From assembly GCF_019880365.1 (NCBI RefSeq), contig NZ_CP082271.1, positions 2,480,001 through 2,544,000 of the forward strand: a DNA stretch of 64,000 bases, given 5' to 3'. The position numbers and the translations under genes were made by a program. The notes under the pieces are model-generated. The model searched no databases and was not told the origin of the DNA. It worked only from the letters and a program-made list of their open reading frames with translations. This stretch comes from Pseudomonas sp. DNDY-54 (GTDB taxonomy: Bacteria > Pseudomonadota > Gammaproteobacteria > Pseudomonadales > Pseudomonadaceae). Each line of letters begins with the position of its first letter. The first letter of the stretch is position 1. Positions 35,280 through 45,258 of the stretch are shown piece after piece.

Positions 35280-37646
35280 TTAATGCTCAAGTTCAGCAAG
35301 CCGTTCCAGGAAGGCATCCTCGTCGTTGACCGCCAAGCCCAGCTCGTTGGCCTTTGCCAGCTTCGACCCAGCTCCTGGGCCAGCTACCACTACGCTGGTC
35401 TTGGCTGAAACGGATCCGGAAACCTTTGCCCCTAACGCCTCCAGCCTCGCCTTGGCTTCGTCGCGACTCATGCTTTCCAGCGTGCCGGTGAGCACCCAGG
35501 TTTGCCCCGCTAGCGGCAAGCTATCCGCAGCCTTCCGTTCGCTTTGCCAGTGCATGCCGAATTCGCGCAGCTGGGCCTCGATGGCGCGAGCTCGGTCTGC
35601 GTTGGCTGACTCGTCGAAATAATCCCGCAGTGCGCGGGCCGCCTTTTCGTTAAGGCGTTCGACCTGACGCAAATCCAGCCAGTCGGCTTCAATGATGACG
35701 TCAAGACTACCGAAGCGGTCGGCGAGGCGTTGGGCACCGGTGGTGGCGATGAAGGGAATGTTCAGCTTGTCGAGCAGCTCAGCCAATGTTGCGCAGGCGG
35801 CGAACTCGGGATGAACCTCACCCTCTTCCTGCAGCTGCACGCCACGCTCGCGCAGCTGCTTAATGACGAGTTGGTTATGGTCATCTTCGAAGAAACTGTG
35901 GATCTCGTGCGCGACCTCCAATCCGATATCAGGCAGGTAAACCAGCACATCTGGCAAAGCCCGGCTAATGCGATCGAGCGAACCCAACGCACGCGCGAGC
36001 AGCTTCGCAGTGCCCTCCCCGACGTCAGGAATGCCCAGCGCATAGATGAAGCGCGCCAGGGACGGTGTGCGGCTGGCGTCAATTGAGTTGAGCAGGTTGC
36101 GACTGGATACTTCGGCGAAGCCTTCAAGCGCCAGCACCTGATCGAACGTCAGGCTATACAGATCGGCCGGGGAACTGACCAATCCGGTATCCACCAGTTG
36201 CTCGACGATTTTGTCGCCCAGACCGTCGATATCCATGGCCCGGCGCGAGACGAAATGGATGATCGCCTGTTTGAGCTGGGCCTGGCAGGCCAGACGGCCG
36301 ACGCAACGGTATATAGAGCCTTCGCTGACCGACTCCCTCCCCTTGCTGCGCTTGATCAATTGGGTGCGTTCAACATCCGAGCCACAGACCGGGCAATGCT
36401 CAGGCACTTGGACGTTCCGTGCGTTCTCTGGGCGGCGCTCAGGGATGACGCCAAGAATCTGCGGAATAACGTCGCCGGCGCGGCGAACAATAACCGTATC
36501 GCCGATCATCACGCCCAGGCGCGCAACCTCATCCATGTTATGCAGCGTGGCGTTCGAAACCGTCACGCCGGCGACCTGCACGGGCTTCAGCCGCGCGACC
36601 GGCGTAATGGCGCCGGTGCGCCCCACCTGAAACTCCACGTCCAGCAGCTCGGTCACTTCTTCGCGAGCCGGAAACTTGTGCGCGATGGCCCACCGCGGCT
36701 CGCGAGCACGGAAGCCCAGCTCTCGCTGTTGCGCGGTTGAATTGACCTTGAATACGACACCGTCGATTTCGTAAGGTAGCGCGTCGCGCTTTTCGCCAAT
36801 CGCGTGATAGTAGTCGCGGCACTCCTGCACGCCCTTCGCCAGCTTGAGCTCGCGACTGATAGGCAGGCCCCACGTTTTAAGCGCTTCGAGGATGCCGATG
36901 TGAGTGCCCGGTAGATCACCGTCACTGCGGCCAACGCCGTAGGCACAGAGCTCCAGCGGTCGGCTGGCGGTTATCTTCGAATCCAGCTGGCGCAGGCTGC
37001 CAGCGGCGGCGTTGCGCGGATTGGCGAAGGGCTTGCCGCCCGCCTCCAGCTGACGTGCATTGAGCGCCTCGAAGCCCGCTTTGGGCATGTAGATTTCTCC
37101 ACGCACTTCCAGCACTGCCGGCCAGCCGGTGCCGTGCAGCTTCAGTGGAATATTACGAATGGTGCGTACGTTGGCGCTGATGTCTTCGCCGGTGCTGCCG
37201 TCCCCGCGGGTAGCGCCGCGTACCAGCTGGCCGTTTTCGTAGAGCAGGCTTACGGCAAGACCGTCTAGCTTCGGTTCGCAGCTGTATTCCAACTCAGCGC
37301 CATCACCAAACAGATCGCCTGCCGGAAGATCCAGCCCTTCGCGGGCGCGGCGGTCGAAATCTATCAAGTCCTGTTCCTCAAAGGCGTTACCCAGACTCAG
37401 CATCGGCACTTCATGGCGCACCTGACCGAAAGCTGCCAATGCCGCACCACCGACGCGCTGCGTGGGCGAATCCGGGGTGACCAGCTCGGGATGCTCGCCC
37501 TCAAGGGCCTTGAGCTCGTTGAAGAGGCGATCGTACTCGGCGTCTGGAACGCTGGGCTCGTCGAGCACGTAGTAGCGATAGTTGTGGGCGTCGATTTCGC
37601 TGCGCAGTTCGGCGATGCGTTCTGCGGCGGTCTGGGCGGACGTCAT
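35280..37646 (-). CDS. ligA: NAD-dependent DNA ligase LigA
   Basis: A 788-residue ligase with the adenylation lysine in EPKLDGLAVSLLYENG, the OB fold, a Cys4 zinc finger (CPVCG and CVGRLACQAQ), helix-hairpin-helix repeats (PDVGEGTAKLLA) and a C-terminal BRCT domain (WVLTGTLESMSRDEAKARLEALGAKV). It seals nicks during replication and repair using NAD. The length is longer than the E. coli enzyme (671), as in other Pseudomonas. The ATG at 37646 or one 5 codons upstream may be used. It follows zipA in the smc-zipA-ligA order but 440 bases away, with REP elements and a terminator between. Confidence 0.96.
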   Translation of the reverse strand: MTSAQTAAERIAELRSEIDAHNYRYYVLDEPSVPDAEYDRLFNELKALEGEHPELVTPDSPTQRVGGAALAAFGQVRHEVPMLSLGNAFEEQDLIDFDRRAREGLDLPAGDLFGDGAELEYSCEPKLDGLAVSLLYENGQLVRGATRGDGSTGEDISANVRTIRNIPLKLHGTGWPAVLEVRGEIYMPKAGFEALNARQLEAGGKPFANPRNAAAGSLRQLDSKITASRPLELCAYGVGRSDGDLPGTHIGILEALKTWGLPISRELKLAKGVQECRDYYHAIGEKRDALPYEIDGVVFKVNSTAQQRELGFRAREPRWAIAHKFPAREEVTELLDVEFQVGRTGAITPVARLKPVQVAGVTVSNATLHNMDEVARLGVMIGDTVIVRRAGDVIPQILGVIPERRPENARNVQVPEHCPVCGSDVERTQLIKRSKGRESVSEGSIYRCVGRLACQAQLKQAIIHFVSRRAMDIDGLGDKIVEQLVDTGLVSSPADLYSLTFDQVLALEGFAEVSSRNLLNSIDASRTPSLARFIYALGIPDVGEGTAKLLARALGSLDRISRALPDVLVYLPDIGLEVAHEIHSFFEDDHNQLVIKQLRERGVQLQEEGEVHPEFAACATLAELLDKLNIPFIATTGAQRLADRFGSLDVIIEADWLDLRQVERLNEKAARALRDYFDESANADRARAIEAQLREFGMHWQSERKAADSLPLAGQTWVLTGTLESMSRDEAKARLEALGAKVSGSVSAKTSVVVAGPGAGSKLAKANELGLAVNDEDAFLERLAELEH

Positions 37647-37846
37647 GGTATGCGGGGCCATATCAGCAGGCCGGACCGAGCGCGCGTGTCAGCACGCCGG
37701 AGTGCCTTAAGTTGATGTTCTGGCCGGAATTTTAGCGTGTTTGGGGAGTGGCATGGGTATAGAGGATGGAGCGGATGGGGAGGCGGTTCAGTTCGATCAT
37801 GGGATGAGAGCTTTCGATAGAAGCGTGTTGATGAAGGCAAGTTCTT

Positions 37847-37868
37847 GGTGGGCTGAAGCCCACCCTAC
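37847..37868. repeat. REP-like 22-bp palindrome, zipA-ligA gap, copy 1
   Basis: GGTGGGCTGAAGCCCACC followed by CTAC; identical, in inverse orientation, to the 22-mer at 30121. Confidence 0.9.
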
Positions 37869-38000
37869 ATGTATGAAGCCATTCCGACGGGCCGCTTAGG
37901 TTTCATAGCAGTGAGATGGGCCCTAACGTCAGAATCAGGTGGACTGGGCCTCTTTCGGTTTCGCGCAATCACAGATCTGCCAGGCGCACTGTGAGGTCCC

Positions 38001-38022
38001 GGTGGGCTGAAGCCCACCCTAC
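38001..38022. repeat. REP-like 22-bp palindrome, zipA-ligA gap, copy 2
   Basis: Second identical copy in the same orientation as the one at 37847, 154 bases away, so this gap holds a direct pair, not a facing doublet. Confidence 0.9.
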
Positions 38023-38058
38023 AGATGGGCGTCGGCGCGTACCCCGGTCAGACACAAA

Positions 38059-38082
38059 AAAACCGCTCCGAAGAGCGGTTTT
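38059..38082 (-). terminator. Rho-independent terminator of zipA
   Basis: AAAACCGCTC and GAGCGGTTTT form a 10-bp stem with loop CGAA, immediately after the zipA stop; the minus strand continues with TTTGTG. It separates zipA from ligA. Confidence 0.85.
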
Positions 38083-38086
38083 GGTG

Positions 38087-38911
38087 TCAGCGTTTGGTGG
38101 TGGTCATCTGCCGGCGTTCGTAGTCGGCGATGCGCTGGCGGTAGTGCTCAATGGTTTGAGCGGTCAGGACGCTGCGCTGATCATCCTTGAGTTCGCCGTT
38201 CAGTTCTTGCGACAGCTTGCGGGCGGCGGCGACCATCACGTCAAAGGCTTGTTTCGGATGGCGCGGGCCGGGCAAGCCAAGGAAAAAGCTCACAGCCGGC
38301 GTGGTGAAATGGTCGATGTCGTCGAGATCGAAGGTCCCTGGCTTGACCGCATTGGCCATGGAGAACAGCACTTCGCCATTCCCCGCCATGCTTTCGTGGC
38401 GGTGGAAGATGTCCATTTCGCCAAACCGTAGGCCACTCTCCAGGATATTCTGCAACAGAGCCGGGCCGCGAAAGCCGTGCGTGTCACGCGATATGACGTT
38501 GATCACCAGTACTTCTTCGACGGGAGGCAGGTCGTGATCAGACTCGGTCGCGTTGTCCGCTTCCTCACCGGCTACCGGGTCGAGCAGGGTGGGAACGGGC
38601 GCGTCGTCATTGGAGAAGCGCAGGTCGCCTTGCTGAGGCTCACTGGTGCGGCGCTTGCCTGACTCGCGAGCACTCATGGGAGGAAGGTCAGTTTCGTCCA
38701 GCGAGGGTTCGTTGTTGCGGCTCACAACACGTGGCGGACCAAGCAGTTCGGTGGGTTCATCGTCGTCTGGAAGGGTGCTCGCAATATTGCGGTCCAGCTT
38801 GAATTTCAACTTGCCCTTGCTACCGCGCATCCGCCGCCAGCCATCGAAAAGAATGCCGGCGATAACAATGATGCCGATGACGATCAGCCACTCGCGCAGA
38901 CCGATATCCAT
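38087..38911 (-). CDS. zipA: Cell division protein ZipA
   Basis: A 274-residue protein with an N-terminal membrane anchor (LREWLIVIGIIVIAGILFDGW), a basic then acidic Pro/Glu-rich linker, and a C-terminal FtsZ-binding domain (VLVINVISRDTHGFRGPALLQNILE to LNGELKDDQRSVLTAQTIEHYRQRI). ZipA ties FtsZ to the inner membrane at the division site. It lies 181 bases after smc on the same strand. Confidence 0.95.
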   Translation of the reverse strand: MDIGLREWLIVIGIIVIAGILFDGWRRMRGSKGKLKFKLDRNIASTLPDDDEPTELLGPPRVVSRNNEPSLDETDLPPMSARESGKRRTSEPQQGDLRFSNDDAPVPTLLDPVAGEEADNATESDHDLPPVEEVLVINVISRDTHGFRGPALLQNILESGLRFGEMDIFHRHESMAGNGEVLFSMANAVKPGTFDLDDIDHFTTPAVSFFLGLPGPRHPKQAFDVMVAAARKLSQELNGELKDDQRSVLTAQTIEHYRQRIADYERRQMTTTKR

Positions 38912-39092
38912 TAATGCTTAAACCCCTGAAATCGATGATAAAGACGCAGAGTCACAGCCGCTGAACAGGCTCATCTGCGCATCGTAAAAATTGCGCTCTA
39001 AACTAGCACGACGAACGGTAGATGTGCACCGCCCGACATGGCTCTTTTATTAGTCTCCATTTCACTCACCGTCGCCCCGAAACGGCCGTCAC

Positions 39093-42000
39093 TCACGCTT
39101 CTACAAGCGCTACCGCCTGCTCTACGTCGACCGCTACCAGCCTGGAGCAACCCGGCTCGTGCATGGTTACGCCCATCAACTGATCGGCCATTTCCATCGC
39201 GATTTTGTTATGCGTGATGTAAATGAATTGCACCTTTTCGGACATCTCCTTGACCAGCCGCGCATAGCGCCCAACGTTCGCGTCGTCCAAGGGCGCATCC
39301 ACTTCATCGAGCATGCAGAACGGCGCCGGATTGAGCTGGAATATCGCAAACACCAGCGCCAGAGCCGTCAGCGCCTTTTCTCCACCCGACAGCAGGTGGA
39401 TGGTGCTGTTTTTCTTGCCCGGCGGACGCGCCATGATCGCCACCCCGGTATCGAGTAGATCTTCCCCGGTAAGTTCCAGATAAGCGTTGCCGCCGCCGAA
39501 AACCTTGGGGAAAAGCGCCTGCAAGCCGCCATTTATCTGGTCGAAGGTCTCCTTGAAGCGGTTGCGCGTTTCCTTGTCGATTTTGCGGATAACGTTTTCC
39601 AGCGTATCCAGCGCCTCGGCGAGATCGTCGTTCTGAGCATCGAGATAGCGTTTGCGTTCCGATTGCTGCTGATATTCGTCGATTGCGGCAAGGTTGATCG
39701 GCCCGAGGCGCTGAATCCGCGCGCCCAAACGCTCAAGCTCGGCTTCCCACTCAGGCTCGCTGGCTCCGCCAGGTAGGGTCGCGAGCACGCCGTGCAAATC
39801 AAAGCCGTCCTCGTGCAGCTGATCCTGCAGTGCTTTCCGGCGCACGCTAAGCGCTTGCCATTCCATCCGCTGCTGCTCAAGTTGCCCGCGTAAGAGTTGC
39901 GCCTGCTGCTCAGCCTGCGTGCGACGTTTCTCGGCGTCGCGCAATTCGCGATCGGCATCTTCAAGCGCCAGACGCGCCAGCTTGAGCTCGTCCTCGACAC
40001 CCATGCGCCGCTCCAGCAGCTCTTCGAGCTTCATGCGCAACTCTTCGAGTGGTGCCTCGCCCTCCTCCAGGTTCAGGTTGAGCTGCTCGCGTCGCTCCAC
40101 TGCTCGCTCGAACTGCTGTTCCAACCGCTCAAGTGCCTGGCGTGTTGAATCATGCTGTGCTTTCAACGACCCCACGCGCACGGCCAACTGGTGCGCATGG
40201 TCCTTCTGCTGCCGCGCTTCCTGACGGACGCGGTCCAACTGTTCGCGAATGCCGTCGCGGCTCGCCAGGAGCGTTTCTCGCTGCTCGGTGTCCAGCGCCA
40301 TGGCATCGAGCGCATCCTGCAAGTGAAGACGCGCCTCGCCCAGCTGCTCGGTTTCCAGAGCGCGCTGCTCCGCCAGCTCGGCCAATTCTTCCGCCAGCCG
40401 TCGACGGCGCAGGCTCAGCTGTTCGAGCTTGGCTTGGCTGGCAGACAGATGCGCATTCAGTTCGCCCAGCTGGCGTGAAATATCCTGATGCTCCCGGCGC
40501 TGCTGCTCGCGGCGCGCTTCCTGTTCGCGCTGCGCTTCGCGAAGCTGGGCAAGCCGCTCGCTCAGAAGCTCCAGGCTCGCTTCGTGCTCATTACGCTCGG
40601 ACTGCAGCCGCTCCAGTTCCTGACCGCGAGCGAGCAAACCCGACTCAGCCTCCCCAGCCCGGCGGACACGAAGGAAATGTCGACTGACCCAATACCCATC
40701 GCGGCTGATCAGGCTTTCGCCATCACCCAGCGAAGCCCGGCCTGCCAGTGCCTGCTCAAGATCATCCACCGGCCGCACACGGCTTAGCCAAGGTGAGAGG
40801 TCTGTGGTCGATTCGACCTTGTCCAGCAAGCCGTTAACTATTGCCGCCGAAGATGCTGGGCTGACGAGTCGCAGATCGCCGTGCTCGAAATCGGTCATGT
40901 CGAGATCATCGAAGCTGTCGAGCAATACCGCCTGCAGATCAGCGCCCAGTACAGTCTCGACCGCCAACTCCCAACCCGGCTGCACGCGAAGCCCTTCGGC
41001 CAAGCGTGGTCGCTGCGCCAGGCCTTGTTCTTGCAACCATTGCGAAACGCCTTTGCCTGGGTCCATCGCGGCCTGCTGCAGGGCTTCCAGCGACGCGATG
41101 CGGCCGTTGAGTCGCTGCAGCTCACCCTGCGCGTGCTGCTCGGCACGGCTCGCCTGCTGGAGCTGCTCGCGAAGTTCCTCCAACTGCTGATCGGTCTGCT
41201 CCTGCGCCGCAGCGAGTTCTTCCAGGCTCAGCTCGCCAACCGCGAGCTGCTCGGTCAACTCCGCTACGGCCGCATCTTCCGGATCGCCGTCGAGCGAGGC
41301 GCGTTCATCATCCAGACGGCGCTGACGCTCAAGCAGTCGCTCAAGGCTGTGTTCCAGTTGTTGAATGCGCGACTGCTGCACCTCGGACGCTCGCCTTGGC
41401 TCAGCACTCTGCTGATTAAAACGCTCCCACTTTTCCTGCCAGCTCTGCATCGCTGATTCGGCGTCTTCGAGCTGTGCCGCGGTTTCCTCCGCGGCCGCAC
41501 CCGCGATGTCCTGTTCAGGCTCGAGCATCGCCAGCTCCTCGCCAAGCGTGGCGAGCAAGGTGCGGTCGTGACCCAGATGCGACTCGGTCTCCAGGCGTGC
41601 CTGTTCGGCTTCGCGCAAGTCATCCTGCAGCTGGCGTAGACGTTGCTGGCCGTGCTGAATGCTCTGCTCGACCCGGGCGATATCGCCGCCGACTGAATAG
41701 AATCGCCCTTGCACCAGATTGAATCGCTCGGACAGCTCATGATGGCCGTCGCGCAGGCGCTCGATGCTGGCGTCGGCGTTGCGCTGTTCGGCCACCAGCG
41801 CTTCGAAACCGACTTCTTGGTCACCGATTACCTGCTCGCGCTGCCCGACCTGATCATTCAGTGCCTGCCAACGCAGCGCCGACAGCTGCGCCTTCAATTG
41901 GCGCTCCTCGGCTTTGTACTCCTGATACTTCTCGGCGGACTGAGCTTGGCGGTGCAATCGCTCAAGCTGGCGCTCGAGTTCTTCACGCAGGTCCGTCAGG

Positions 42001-42578
42001 CGGGCGAGGTTCTCATGGGTCCGGCGGATGCGGTTCTCGGTTTCGCGCCGACGCTCCTTGTACTTGGAGATCCCGGCCGCCTCTTCGATGAAATTTCGCA
42101 GGTCTTCCGGCTTGGCTTCGATCAGCTTGGAGATCATCCCCTGCTCGATGATCGAGTAGCTACGGGGACCAAGGCCGGTGCCGAGGAAGATATCGGTGAT
42201 ATCGCGGCGACGGCATTTCACGCTGTTTAGGAAGTAGGTGTTTTGCGCGTCGCGCGTGACCCGGCGGCGGATGGAGATCTCGGCGAAGGCCGCGTACTCG
42301 CCAGTCAGGGTGCCGTCTGAGTTGTCGAAAATTAGCTCGATACTGGCCTGAGTTACCGGCTTGCGGGTGTTGGAGCCATTGAAGATGACGTCCGTCATCG
42401 ATTCGCCGCGCAAGTTCTTTGCCGAGCTTTCGCCCATGACCCAGCGCACGGCGTCGATGATATTGGATTTCCCGCAGCCATTCGGCCCGACCACGGCCGC
42501 CATGTTGCTCGGAAAGCTCACGGTGGTGGGGTCGACAAAAGATTTGAAGCCGGCGAGCTTGATGCTTTTCAGTCGCAT
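39093..42578 (-). CDS. smc: Chromosome segregation protein SMC
   Basis: A 1161-residue SMC ATPase: Walker A GPNGCGKSN near residues 32-40, two long coiled-coil arms rich in Glu/Gln/Leu, a hinge in the middle (about 510-650), the signature LSGGEKALTALALVFA and Walker B FCMLDEVDAPLDDANV near the end. It organises and helps segregate the chromosome with ScpA and ScpB, which are not in this window. It begins a leftward run to zipA and ligA. Its promoter region holds REP-like repeats. Confidence 0.96.
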   Translation of the reverse strand: MRLKSIKLAGFKSFVDPTTVSFPSNMAAVVGPNGCGKSNIIDAVRWVMGESSAKNLRGESMTDVIFNGSNTRKPVTQASIELIFDNSDGTLTGEYAAFAEISIRRRVTRDAQNTYFLNSVKCRRRDITDIFLGTGLGPRSYSIIEQGMISKLIEAKPEDLRNFIEEAAGISKYKERRRETENRIRRTHENLARLTDLREELERQLERLHRQAQSAEKYQEYKAEERQLKAQLSALRWQALNDQVGQREQVIGDQEVGFEALVAEQRNADASIERLRDGHHELSERFNLVQGRFYSVGGDIARVEQSIQHGQQRLRQLQDDLREAEQARLETESHLGHDRTLLATLGEELAMLEPEQDIAGAAAEETAAQLEDAESAMQSWQEKWERFNQQSAEPRRASEVQQSRIQQLEHSLERLLERQRRLDDERASLDGDPEDAAVAELTEQLAVGELSLEELAAAQEQTDQQLEELREQLQQASRAEQHAQGELQRLNGRIASLEALQQAAMDPGKGVSQWLQEQGLAQRPRLAEGLRVQPGWELAVETVLGADLQAVLLDSFDDLDMTDFEHGDLRLVSPASSAAIVNGLLDKVESTTDLSPWLSRVRPVDDLEQALAGRASLGDGESLISRDGYWVSRHFLRVRRAGEAESGLLARGQELERLQSERNEHEASLELLSERLAQLREAQREQEARREQQRREHQDISRQLGELNAHLSASQAKLEQLSLRRRRLAEELAELAEQRALETEQLGEARLHLQDALDAMALDTEQRETLLASRDGIREQLDRVRQEARQQKDHAHQLAVRVGSLKAQHDSTRQALERLEQQFERAVERREQLNLNLEEGEAPLEELRMKLEELLERRMGVEDELKLARLALEDADRELRDAEKRRTQAEQQAQLLRGQLEQQRMEWQALSVRRKALQDQLHEDGFDLHGVLATLPGGASEPEWEAELERLGARIQRLGPINLAAIDEYQQQSERKRYLDAQNDDLAEALDTLENVIRKIDKETRNRFKETFDQINGGLQALFPKVFGGGNAYLELTGEDLLDTGVAIMARPPGKKNSTIHLLSGGEKALTALALVFAIFQLNPAPFCMLDEVDAPLDDANVGRYARLVKEMSEKVQFIYITHNKIAMEMADQLMGVTMHEPGCSRLVAVDVEQAVALVEA

Positions 42579-43047
42579 GAGGGCCTATCCGTGGCAGTCG
42601 GCGTGAAGATGTACAAGCAGAGTCGCCGTGGACATCGAGATTCCTGGCATCGAGTGGGTGCTGCGCGAAAACGGCGGAGTTTATCACGCCGTCTTGCAGC
42701 CATCGCGGGGACGGATAGGCAGTATTTCAAGCAGTTGTCGAATGTGTATGGACGACGGACGAACCAGCACGATATCCGTCTAGGGCCCGCTGAAATCCGC
42801 CGGCGCCGGAGGCAAGGCGCTGTTCAAGCAGCCACGGACTGATGGGCTGAAGCGGAACGCCGTCCGGCCAAACTACAGGATCGCTAAAAGGATGGCTGGC
42901 GGGTTGAAACGGAACGCTGGCTCGATACCCCGTAGGGTGGGCTTCAGCCCACCGCTGATCAAGGCACGCCCGCGCGCGAGGCCGAGCGGTTGAAGCGGAA
43001 CCCCGTCCCGCCCACCCTACCGGACTGTCCGGCCACGATAGACCGGT
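42579..43047. other. moaA-smc intergenic interval
   Basis: 469 bases with no supported gene. The right part (42842-43020) is built from REP-like repeats; the left part, next to smc, should hold the smc promoter, which I could not define. Confidence 0.6.
42842..43020. repeat. Cluster of two REP-like families between moaA and smc
   Basis: Three related units share the core TTGAARCGGAACSC (first one CTGAAGCGGAACGC) at 42842-42876, 42898-42920 and 42985-43020; the first and third end in an AACTAC or CCCTAC tag. Between them at 42932-42953 lies an exact copy of the 22-bp GTAG-tagged palindrome found elsewhere in the window. The units with CGGAAC look like a divergent relative of the same element. 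Confidence 0.75.
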
Positions 43048-44043
43048 TCAACCCCCGGTCATGCTCATAAAGCGCACCACCTGAACCTGCTCATCGGTAC
43101 GAAACTCGTGCTTTTCCGGCTTGAGCTGAAGCGCGTCCACCAGCGCCTCACGCAGACGCTCGCTATCACCCGGGTAGCGACGCATCAGTGTCTTCAGGTC
43201 CAGCGCGCCTTCATGCCCAAGGCAGAGCACCAGCTTGCCTTCAGCCGTGACGCGCACGCGATTGCAGCTTCCGCAGAAATTGTTGCTGTGAGGCGAAATG
43301 AATCCCACCTGAGTATCGCTGCCGGCCACCTGCCAATAGCGCGACGGACCGCCCGTGGTGTGGCTGCTGCGTATCAACTGATGGCCCGCTTCGATACGCT
43401 CACGCACCTCGTCGCTGGAGCAGAAGGTAATTTCACGCTCATGGCTGGAGATATTGCCCAGCGGCATTTCCTCGATGAAGCTGATATCCAGCCCCCGCTC
43501 GACGGCGAAATTCACCAGGTCCAGCACTTCGTCGTCATTACGGCCTTTCTGAATCACGCTATTTAGCTTGATTCGCTGGAAACCGGCGTTCCGCGCCGCA
43601 TCGATGCCTTGGATGACCTGGTCAAACTTGTCACGACGTGTGAGCTCAGCGAATCGCTCGCGTTTGAGGGAATCGAGACTGATATTCAGGCGCTTGACGC
43701 CCGCATCGCGCAGTACCGGTGCGAGCGTCGGCAGCTGCGAACCGTTGGTGGTAATCGCCAGATCTTCCAGTTCTTCCCGCGCACCCAGACGACTCAGCAA
43801 GCTCGGCAGCCCCTTACGCACCAGCGGTTCGCCACCCGTCACGCGGATTCGCTTGACGCCCAGGCTGATGAACGCATCGGCCACGGCGTAAAGTTCTTCC
43901 AACGTGAGTATCTGCGCACGCGGCGCGAACACCATGTCTTCGCTCATGCAGTAGGTGCAGCGAAAATCGCAACGGTCGGTGACCGACAGTCTGAGGTAGG
44001 TGATACGTCGGCCGAAGGGATCGACCAACTGAGAATCTGGCAT
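43048..44043 (-). CDS. moaA: GTP 3',8-cyclase MoaA (molybdenum cofactor)
   Basis: A 331-residue radical SAM protein with C25, C29 and C32 in DRCDFRCTYCMSED, a second cluster region CGSCNRVRVTAEGKLVLCLG, and the C-terminal double glycine (MSMTGG) needed for activity. It converts GTP to the precursor of pyranopterin for molybdopterin. Start ATG 44043 has a GGAGAG site; 20 upstream codons in frame are not family-like. No other moa gene is adjacent, so it is a lone copy; Pseudomonas genomes often carry more than one. Confidence 0.95.
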   Translation of the reverse strand: MPDSQLVDPFGRRITYLRLSVTDRCDFRCTYCMSEDMVFAPRAQILTLEELYAVADAFISLGVKRIRVTGGEPLVRKGLPSLLSRLGAREELEDLAITTNGSQLPTLAPVLRDAGVKRLNISLDSLKRERFAELTRRDKFDQVIQGIDAARNAGFQRIKLNSVIQKGRNDDEVLDLVNFAVERGLDISFIEEMPLGNISSHEREITFCSSDEVRERIEAGHQLIRSSHTTGGPSRYWQVAGSDTQVGFISPHSNNFCGSCNRVRVTAEGKLVLCLGHEGALDLKTLMRRYPGDSERLREALVDALQLKPEKHEFRTDEQVQVVRFMSMTGG

Positions 44044-44285
44044 GTCGCTCTCCAAGGCTTGATGCGCACACGTAAGACTATGTCGGAACGTGACGCGAGG
44101 CAAAGTGCGGGGCTGAATGGTCCGGGTAAGCGGGATCGATACATCACCTCCGACCCCGACGTTTCGTCACGCAATCGGCGCGCAATGCACCGACGTTGCC
44201 GTCACGCCGGCCGCAACCATGTTTTGCGGCGACGAGTCGAACACTGGGATACTCGCGTTCACCGATAGACCTGGAGCTTACGCAA

Positions 44286-45137
44286 ATGGACAACGACGCC
44301 CTCCGATCGATGGGCTGGCGCGAGCGCCTGTACGTGATCATCTTCTTCACCAACACCCCGGCGGGAAAGCGGTTTGACACCTGGCTGCTGGTCGTCATCT
44401 TCGCCAGCCTCGTGGTGGTAATGTTCGACAGCGTGGCGCTCTACAGCGAGCGTCACGGCGTCTTGCTGGACGGGCTGGAATGGCTGTTCACGATCATCTT
44501 TCTGGTCGAATACCTGGTGCGCATCTATTGCCACCCGGAACCTCGGAAATACGTCTTCAGCTTCTATGGCGCGATCGATCTGCTCTCAGTGGTACCGGCG
44601 TTTATCGCACTGCTGTTGCCGGACGCCGAATATCTTCTCGTAGTGCGCGCGATTCGCATGCTGCGCGTGTTCCGTGTACTCAAGCTGACGCAGTACCTCA
44701 GCCAGGCCAACTTCCTGCTGGTTGCGCTGCGTGGCAGCAAGCAGAAGATCATCGTATTCCTGCTCAGCGTGACAACCATGGTGCTGATCTACGGCACGCT
44801 GATGTATGTCATCGAGGGGCCCGCGAATGGCTTCACCAGCATCCCGATGAGCATCTACTGGGCAGTGGTCACGATCACCACGGTCGGCTTCGGCGACATC
44901 GTTCCGCATACGCCGCTGGGTAAAGCCGTCGCGACGATGGTGATGATCACCGGTTACTCGATCATCGCGGTGCCCACCGGCATTTTCACCGCGGAACTGG
45001 CAACGGCGATGCGTGCCGATAGCTTGCAGCACCGCTGCCCGAGTTGCGAAAAGCTCAGCCACGAGCCCAACGCTTCGTTCTGCAGTCGCTGTGGCAGCCA
45101 GTTGTTCAAGCGCGCCGAACCCGACGCCGAAGCCTGA
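44286..45137 (+). CDS. Voltage-gated K+ channel-like ion transporter with C-terminal zinc ribbon
   Basis: A 283-residue protein with six hydrophobic helices, an arginine-bearing S4 (VRAIRMLRVFRVLKLT) and the potassium selectivity filter TITTVGFGD before the last helix. This is the Kv-type ion transport family, in the inner membrane. The C-terminus adds CPSCEKL...FCSRCG, a short zinc-ribbon-like pair, after the pore. Start ATG 44286 has a GGAG site; 30 upstream codons are not typical. No regulatory subunit or operon partner is nearby. Confidence 0.88.
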   Translation: MDNDALRSMGWRERLYVIIFFTNTPAGKRFDTWLLVVIFASLVVVMFDSVALYSERHGVLLDGLEWLFTIIFLVEYLVRIYCHPEPRKYVFSFYGAIDLLSVVPAFIALLLPDAEYLLVVRAIRMLRVFRVLKLTQYLSQANFLLVALRGSKQKIIVFLLSVTTMVLIYGTLMYVIEGPANGFTSIPMSIYWAVVTITTVGFGDIVPHTPLGKAVATMVMITGYSIIAVPTGIFTAELATAMRADSLQHRCPSCEKLSHEPNASFCSRCGSQLFKRAEPDAEA

Positions 45138-45258
45138 CGCCTCGCCACCACGGCCGTTGGAGGCGGCCGCGCCCTCACACCTCCGCGTTTAGCTCCGAAC
45201 CGCCTCGGCACAGGGTTGTCACAACCACTGACTTGCCGCGGGCCGGACGGAGACGCGA

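Noticed and set aside
30076..43020. CRISPR array
   Set aside because: The repeats are few, widely spread, palindromic and of mixed orientation, without regular spacers or cas genes.
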